A stretch of 5,008 bases of DNA from Caryophanales bacterium UBA7476 (GTDB taxonomy: Bacteria; Bacillota_I; Bacilli_A; RF39; UBA660). Location of the stretch: assembly GCA_002477275.1 (NCBI GenBank), contig DLOU01000035.1:1-5008 (forward strand), read 5' to 3'. The notes under the pieces are model-generated. The model was not told the origin of the DNA. It saw only the letters and a program-made list of their open reading frames with translations, and did no database searches. Shown here piece after piece: positions 1-3,673 of this stretch. A program made the position numbers and the translations under genes. The first letter of the stretch is position 1. Each line of letters opens with the position of its first letter.

Positions 1-9
1 ACTATTCAT
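1..9 (-). CDS. Start of an unidentified gene leaving the window on the left (5' end only)
   Basis: Only the first three codons (Met-Asn-Ser) are inside the window, so the product cannot be named. The call rests on context: an ATG at 9-7, a strong Shine-Dalgarno sequence 7 nt upstream, a good extended -10 promoter upstream of that, and a terminator that isolates it from the transporter gene before it. It is therefore probably the first gene of a new transcription unit in the same direction as its neighbours. In B. subtilis the ychF GTPase lies next to yyzM, but YchF normally begins quite differently (Met-Ala-Leu...), so that identity is not supported. Confidence 0.6.
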
Positions 10-16
10 AGTTGGT

Positions 17-22
17 CTCCTC
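17..22 (-). promoter_or_regulatory. Ribosome binding site of the left-edge gene
   Basis: On the minus strand this reads GAGGAG, preceded by AGAGAAAA and followed by a 7-nt spacer to the ATG at 9-7. Match and spacing are near ideal for a Bacillota gene. This is the main reason to believe that a gene starts there. Confidence 0.75.
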
Positions 23-35
23 TTTTCTCTTTTGT

Positions 36-64
36 ATTATATCATGTTAGATATTTTTACTCAA
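36..64 (-). promoter_or_regulatory. Sigma-A type extended -10 promoter of the left-edge gene
   Basis: On the minus strand the -35 element is TTGAGT (59-64) and the -10 element is a perfect TATAAT (36-41), separated by exactly 17 nt. The -10 is preceded by TGA, giving the extended -10 motif TGnTATAAT. The expected transcript start is near 29, leaving a leader of about 20 nt that contains the ribosome binding site. The -35 element begins 2 nt after the T-run of the preceding terminator, so the two transcription units are packed back to back. Confidence 0.8.
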
Positions 65-66
65 CC

Positions 67-89
67 AAAAAACACCATTTAAGGTGTTT
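67..89 (-). terminator. Rho-independent terminator ending the parA-parB-DUF951-transporter unit
   Basis: On the minus strand a 7-bp stem AAACACC / GGTGTTT (89-83 and 76-70) encloses a 6-nt loop and runs into six T residues (72-67). The 5' arm of the stem includes two bases of the transporter stop codon (TAA at 90-88), so the hairpin forms on the very end of the coding sequence. It separates the transporter from the promoter just downstream. Confidence 0.8.
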
Positions 90-1695
90 AAATTGTTGGT
101 TTAACATGTGGTCCAATATTTATACCAGTTACGTACCATAGTACTATTATTAAAAGCCAAACTAATAACATTATTGAAAAATAAGGTAATATAAATTTTA
201 ATGATTGTCTAATTGTTATTGGTTTTTCTTTTGTTTGATTATATTGATTTAAATAACCTAAATAAATAATGAAGAATCCCATTATTGGTGTAATTCCACA
301 AGTCATTGAATGTCCTACTCTCATTACAAGCTGTGCATATTGTGGTGAAATGTTATTTTGCATGAACATTGGAACTACAACTGGTGATAATATCATCCAT
401 TTTGTTGTTAAGCTTGAGTTAAATAATCCTGCAAAGGCTATTAATATTGTTGTAATTGCTACTAATGCTATACCGTCTAAGCTAAGATTATTTAATAAAT
501 TCGAAATCCATCCTAAAATTACTAATCCAATATTTGATTGTTTCCAGAATGCTAAGAACTCTGAATAAACAAATATTAACAATATAATCATTCCTATATT
601 TTTAAATGTATTATTTGTATTTTCTATTAATTCCTTATCATTCTTAATTGTTTTTGCTCCTATTCCATATGCAAGTCCTGTTACAATGAATAGTATTGAT
701 ATCATAAATGAAAATCCATCTAGGAAATATGAATTTTGTCCAAATATTTGGTCTAAATAAATTTTCTCATTCATATCAAGTAATAATCCTGATCCGGGAA
801 GATTTGGAATAATCATATATGCAAATAATAGTATTATTACTATTGATGTTATTAAAGCATATCTTAATCCTACTTTGCTATTTTTTTCAAATGCTATTTT
901 CTTTTGTTCTTCTTCTTCTATATCACTTAACATTATTTCACTTGTTTGAAGTGTCTTTCCTGTTACTTTGTCATATCTACGATACTTAGGTAATTTTGGA
1001 GAAACAATCTTTTCTATTATAGGTGTTCCAATAAAAGGTAATATTATTGAGGAAACTATAATAAAGAATAAGTTAGAAGTTAAACTTATATGTATTGTAT
1101 TATCTATTAATGTTGCTGCAGATTTGGTGTATGGAATTAAATTAACTTCTTGCATACCCACAAATAGTGAAACTCCAAATCCAAATGCAACTCCACAGAA
1201 TGCTGTAACTATTCCTAAAAGTGGATTTCTTCCTTCTTTTTCATATATCACAGCAGCTAATGGTATAAGTATTGCATATCCAACTTCATTTAAAATTGAT
1301 GATATTATTCCCAAAAATAATATTAAAAATGTTAATTGATATTTTGACATTTTTCGTATATATTTTGTTGAAATTATTTCAATTAATCCGGTAGCATCTG
1401 CTACACTTATTCCTACTAATGAAACAAGTAACATACATAATGGTGTAAAACCCATAAAATTTTTAATTGTGTTACTTATTAAATATTTTAAATTATCATA
1501 ACCAAATAAATTCTCTACTACTACTAATCTTGAAATTAAATCTGTTCCTGAAGAATTAACTATATTATATGTTGTTTGCATTTCAAATGCTGAAAGTATT
1601 AGACTTAATATCATTATTAATATTATTCCGAAGAAAAACATTGTTATAGGATGAAAATAGAATTTTTTTAATTTTAATTTTCTTTTTTCTGGCAT
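88..1695 (-). CDS. AbgT-family inner-membrane transporter (divergent)
   Basis: This is a 535-residue polytopic membrane protein of the AbgT family (Pfam AbgT_transporter), whose members import p-aminobenzoyl-glutamate (E. coli AbgT) or export sulfonamides (MtrF, YdaH). Family landmarks seen: FxGFxPLxxLLVxxxGIxVAxxxGLI near residues 80-105, GYAILIPLAAVIYEKEGRNPL near 139-158, an aromatic-rich FLAFWKQSNIG near 380-390, and a C-terminal helical-hairpin region with W433, P451 and R459 at family spacing. Roughly ten hydrophobic segments and a hydrophilic acidic loop (about 228-275) are visible, and the length is family-typical. Positions that are Asp in YdaH/MtrF appear here as E183 and H462, so the substrate is uncertain. 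The start chosen is the ATG at 1695, 1 nt past the DUF951 stop and 5 nt after GGTGA. The ATG at 1707 (four residues longer, overlapping DUF951) has no ribosome binding site. It is the last gene of the unit. Confidence 0.85.
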   Translation of the reverse strand: MPEKRKLKLKKFYFHPITMFFFGIILIMILSLILSAFEMQTTYNIVNSSGTDLISRLVVVENLFGYDNLKYLISNTIKNFMGFTPLCMLLVSLVGISVADATGLIEIISTKYIRKMSKYQLTFLILFLGIISSILNEVGYAILIPLAAVIYEKEGRNPLLGIVTAFCGVAFGFGVSLFVGMQEVNLIPYTKSAATLIDNTIHISLTSNLFFIIVSSIILPFIGTPIIEKIVSPKLPKYRRYDKVTGKTLQTSEIMLSDIEEEEQKKIAFEKNSKVGLRYALITSIVIILLFAYMIIPNLPGSGLLLDMNEKIYLDQIFGQNSYFLDGFSFMISILFIVTGLAYGIGAKTIKNDKELIENTNNTFKNIGMIILLIFVYSEFLAFWKQSNIGLVILGWISNLLNNLSLDGIALVAITTILIAFAGLFNSSLTTKWMILSPVVVPMFMQNNISPQYAQLVMRVGHSMTCGITPIMGFFIIYLGYLNQYNQTKEKPITIRQSLKFILPYFSIMLLVWLLIIVLWYVTGINIGPHVKPTI

Positions 1696-1696
1696 A

Positions 1697-1891
1697 TTAC
1701 TCACCATCCATAACTATTTTTTTAATTTTTTTATTAAAATCTACTCTTGGTATAAAAAGACTTCTTCCACAAGTTGTACATTTTATTTTTATATCGGCAC
1801 CTAATCTTATTATTTCCCATTCAAAACCTCCACAAGGATGTTTCTTTTTAAGTAATACTTTGGTACCTACTTCGTATTCTTTATTATCCAT
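1697..1891 (-). CDS. yyzM: DUF951 family small protein (YyzM-like), probable zinc-binding
   Basis: This 64-residue protein is recognised as DUF951 (Pfam PF06107), a family common in Bacillota and represented by B. subtilis YyzM, which is encoded near spo0J. Visible signature: an N-terminal beta-rich segment (VGTKVLLKKKHPCGG), W25, RLGADIKIKC around 29-38, then CTTCG (38-42) and a conserved arginine at 49. H18, C20, C38 and C41 form a plausible single zinc site; that is an inference. Its function is unknown, and the small basic fold would suit nucleic-acid binding. It starts 8 nt after the parB stop with AGAGG overlapping that stop, and its end nearly touches the transporter start. It is therefore almost certainly co-transcribed and translationally coupled with parB. 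The symbol is by family resemblance. Confidence 0.88.
   Translation of the reverse strand: MDNKEYEVGTKVLLKKKHPCGGFEWEIIRLGADIKIKCTTCGRSLFIPRVDFNKKIKKIVMDGE
1701..1705 (-). promoter_or_regulatory. Ribosome binding site that decides the transporter start
   Basis: GGTGA on the minus strand matches the 3' part of the extended Shine-Dalgarno sequence (AGGAGGTGATC). It lies inside the last codons of the DUF951 gene, 5 nt before the ATG at 1695. The alternative ATG at 1707 is preceded only by A/T-rich sequence. The arrangement suggests that ribosomes finishing DUF951 restart on the transporter. Confidence 0.65.
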
Positions 1892-1895
1892 ATAT

Positions 1896-1901
1896 ACCTC
1901 T
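1896..1901 (-). promoter_or_regulatory. Ribosome binding site of the DUF951 gene, overlapping the parB stop codon
   Basis: The minus strand reads TAGAGGTATATATG, where TAG (1902-1900) is the parB stop and AGAGGT (1901-1896) is the Shine-Dalgarno element, with the ATG at 1891. Because the ribosome binding site is embedded in the parB stop, terminating ribosomes are placed to reinitiate on DUF951. Confidence 0.75.
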
Positions 1902-2805
1902 ATTTATCTAAGTTCATTATCTCAAGTAATCTATTTAAATCATTTGAATTAGTAAATGATATTTGAATTTTGTTACCTTTAATTTTAACCTTAGTACCAA
2001 GTTTTTCACTTATCATATCTTCTAAATATGAATAAATATTGTCTTTTTGTACTTTTTCTTTTGGAAGTGAATTTTTATTTATTCTCGTATACTCTGCTGG
2101 TGATGATGTAATATCCTCTAGTTCACGAACACTTATACCTTCTGTGATTATTTTATCAGTCAATTCTTTAATTTGATACTTATCTTCTAATTTACTAAGA
2201 ATTTTAGCGTGACCCATAGAAATTTTCTTTTCATTTATTAAATTTTGTGTTTCTTCTGGTAGTTTAAGAAGACCTAATGTATTTGTTACGTAAGACCTAC
2301 TTTTTCCTACTCTTTTAGCTAATTCTTCTTGTGTTATATTTAATGTATCTGCTATTTTCTTATAGGCATTAGCTTCTTCTATGCAAGTTAAATCTTCTCT
2401 TTGAAGATTTTCAAGTAATGCTATTTCCATCATTTCAGCATCATTAAATTCTCTAACAATTGCTGGAATTTCAGTTAGTCCTGCTAAAAGTGATGCTTTT
2501 ACACGTCTTTCACCTGCTATTATTTCATAACCTTTTATGCTTGGTTTAACTATTATTGGTTGAAATACTCCATGTTCTTTGATTGATGAAGCTAATTCTT
2601 CTAGAGCAACTTCATCAAAAATTTTTCTTGGCTGATAAGGATTACTTCTTAATTCAGATAGTTTAACCATTATTATTTCATCTTTTGGTGTTGTACTAAT
2701 AATTTTTTCTTCAACTTGTGAAAAATCAATTGGCTCACTATTAAATAATTCTTCTAATCCTTTTCCAAGGGCTTTTCTAGGTATATTATTTTCCATTTCT
2801 TTCAA
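1900..2805 (-). CDS. parB: Chromosome partitioning protein ParB (Spo0J), CTP-dependent DNA clamp
   Basis: ParB loads at parS, binds CTP and slides along DNA to build the partition complex at the origin; it also stimulates the ParA ATPase and helps load SMC. Domains in order: an N-terminal ParA-contact motif KALGKGLEELF (11-21); the ParB/Srx CTP-binding fold with NPYQPRK (55-61), AGERRVKA (97-104) and ALLENLQRED (129-138); a helix-turn-helix within about 158-180 (TQEELAKRVGKSRSYVTNTL); MGHAK (197-201); SVRELE near 225-230; and a C-terminal dimerisation domain (about 256-301) with a KGNKIQISF strand and a DLNRLLEI helix. The 301-residue length is normal. The TTG at 2805 follows AAGGAAGTGAT (10 of 11 to the ideal, but very close). 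The ATG at 2796 (298 residues) is the alternative and cannot be excluded. It overlaps the end of parA in either case. Confidence 0.95.
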   Translation of the reverse strand: MKEMENNIPRKALGKGLEELFNSEPIDFSQVEEKIISTTPKDEIIMVKLSELRSNPYQPRKIFDEVALEELASSIKEHGVFQPIIVKPSIKGYEIIAGERRVKASLLAGLTEIPAIVREFNDAEMMEIALLENLQREDLTCIEEANAYKKIADTLNITQEELAKRVGKSRSYVTNTLGLLKLPEETQNLINEKKISMGHAKILSKLEDKYQIKELTDKIITEGISVRELEDITSSPAEYTRINKNSLPKEKVQKDNIYSYLEDMISEKLGTKVKIKGNKIQISFTNSNDLNRLLEIMNLDK

Positions 2806-3571
2806 TCACTTCCTTCGCTAAATTTAAATATGCTGCAGATCCTCTACTTTTTGGATCATAAGCTATTATTGGTTCTCCATGCGATGGTGCTTCTGTTAGT
2901 CTTACAAGTCTAGGTATTATTGTATTATATACCTTTTCTTTAAAGAATTTTCTTATATCATCAACAACTTCTATACCTAAATTTGTTCTAGAATCAAGCA
3001 TCGTTAATAATACTCCTTCTATTTCAAGTGTTGGGTTAAGTTGTTTTTGAGCTAACATTATTGTATTTAATAATTGCATGATTCCCTCTAATGCAAAGAA
3101 TTCACATTGTACAGGTATTATAACAGAATTAGATGCAGTTAATGCATTTGTTGTTATTAATCCTAGTGATGGAGGACAATCAATTATAATAAAATCAAAA
3201 CTATCTTTAATAGGTTCTAGTGCTCTTTTTAGTTGTGCTCCTTTTGTAAAACCTGGATCGTGTTGCCCTTTTTCTATTAATTCTATATCTAGTCCAGCTA
3301 AGTTGATTGTTGCTGGTATTACATATAATTCATCATATTTAGTTTTTATCATTGCTTCTTGAATATTACATTTTTCAGTTAATACATCATAGATACTCTT
3401 TGATATATCAGCTTTGTTTATTCCTACACCTGTAGTCGTATTTCCCTGAGGGTCTAAATCTATTAGTAATACCTTCTTATTTAATACTGCTAATGATGCG
3501 GAAAGATTTATACTTGTGGTAGTTTTTCCTACTCCACCTTTTTGATTTACTAATGAAATAATCTTACCCAT
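2786..3571 (-). CDS. parA: Chromosome partitioning ATPase ParA (Soj)
   Basis: This is a deviant-Walker P-loop ATPase that dimerises on ATP, binds the nucleoid non-specifically and moves ParB-parS complexes; in B. subtilis Soj also regulates DnaA. The 261-residue protein begins MGKIISLVNQKGGVGKTT. The Walker A motif is KGGVGKTT (11-18) with signature lysine K11 and catalytic-loop K16; LIDLDPQGN (36-44) places D40 at the position equivalent to Soj D40; Walker B is FIIIDCPPS (127-135). PVQCEFFALEG, LLTMLDSRTNLG, and LTEAPSHGEPI with YDPKSRGS are further Soj-type blocks. About six extra residues lie before the LKRAL motif (near 103-113) relative to remembered B. subtilis Soj. The start chosen is the ATG at 3571, with GAAAGGTGAT ending 4 nt upstream. 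The in-frame GTG at 3589 would add six residues but lacks a good site. It is the first gene of the unit and overlaps parB. Confidence 0.97.
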   Translation of the reverse strand: MGKIISLVNQKGGVGKTTTSINLSASLAVLNKKVLLIDLDPQGNTTTGVGINKADISKSIYDVLTEKCNIQEAMIKTKYDELYVIPATINLAGLDIELIEKGQHDPGFTKGAQLKRALEPIKDSFDFIIIDCPPSLGLITTNALTASNSVIIPVQCEFFALEGIMQLLNTIMLAQKQLNPTLEIEGVLLTMLDSRTNLGIEVVDDIRKFFKEKVYNTIIPRLVRLTEAPSHGEPIIAYDPKSRGSAAYLNLAKEVIERNGK

Positions 3572-3575
3572 CTTT

Positions 3576-3586
3576 ATCACCTTTCT
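3576..3586 (-). promoter_or_regulatory. Ribosome binding site that decides the parA start
   Basis: On the minus strand AGAAAGGTGAT lies 4 nt before the ATG at 3571 and matches the extended anti-Shine-Dalgarno complement. It supports the ATG over the upstream GTG at 3589, and the resulting N-terminus matches Soj proteins. Confidence 0.8.
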
Positions 3587-3606
3587 CACTTTTTCTTACA
3601 TTCTTT

Positions 3607-3635
3607 ATTGTATCAAAATTTGTTCTGTTTGGAAA
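3607..3635 (-). promoter_or_regulatory. Extended -10 promoter driving parA-parB-DUF951-transporter
   Basis: The minus-strand -35 is TTTCCA (3630-3635, 4 of 6 to consensus) and the -10 is TACAAT (3607-3612, 5 of 6), with a 17-nt spacer and a TGA extension directly before the -10 (TGnTACAAT). The expected start near 3600 gives a leader of about 29 nt with the parA ribosome binding site. It lies just downstream of the noc terminator, which argues that parAB has its own promoter here rather than depending only on noc transcription. Confidence 0.7.
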
Positions 3636-3644
3636 CTAAATATC

Positions 3645-3670
3645 AAAAAAAGTTGATATATTCAACCTTT
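3645..3670 (-). terminator. Rho-independent terminator of the noc-like gene
   Basis: On the minus strand AAAGGTTGA (3670-3662) pairs with TCAACTTTT (3656-3648) through 9 bp including one G-T wobble. The loop is 5 nt (ATATA) and a run of seven T residues (3651-3645) follows. It starts 3 nt after the noc stop codon. The stem is AT-rich and therefore weak, so some read-through into parA is possible. The mirror strand also ends in a short T-run. Confidence 0.7.
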
Positions 3671-3673
3671 TTA

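Noticed and set aside
269..568. Plus-strand open frames opposite the transporter (also 968-1339), parA (3078-3362) and noc (4419-4616, 4789-4983).
   Set aside because: They lie antisense to well-recognised genes, have no family features, and have no convincing promoter or ribosome binding site.
792..802. TCCGGGAA, similar to the core of the Noc-binding site ATTTCCCGGGAAAT.
   Set aside because: Only about 8 of 14 positions match, it is not palindromic, and it encodes LPGSG of the transporter.
1717..1740. T/A-rich run that could look like a terminator tail or an unwinding element.
   Set aside because: It is in the coding part of DUF951 (a Lys/Ile-rich C-terminus), with no stem of any strength beside it.
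1884..1892. TTATCCATA, one mismatch from a DnaA box.
   Set aside because: It is a lone site made by the DUF951 start codons (Met-Asp-Asn) in AT-rich DNA, with no cluster of boxes and no intergenic AT-rich unwinding region.
2120..2131. GTTCACGAAC inverted repeat inside parB, reminiscent of a parS half.
   Set aside because: It lacks the central TCACGTGA of parS and is explained by the conserved SVRELE coding motif.
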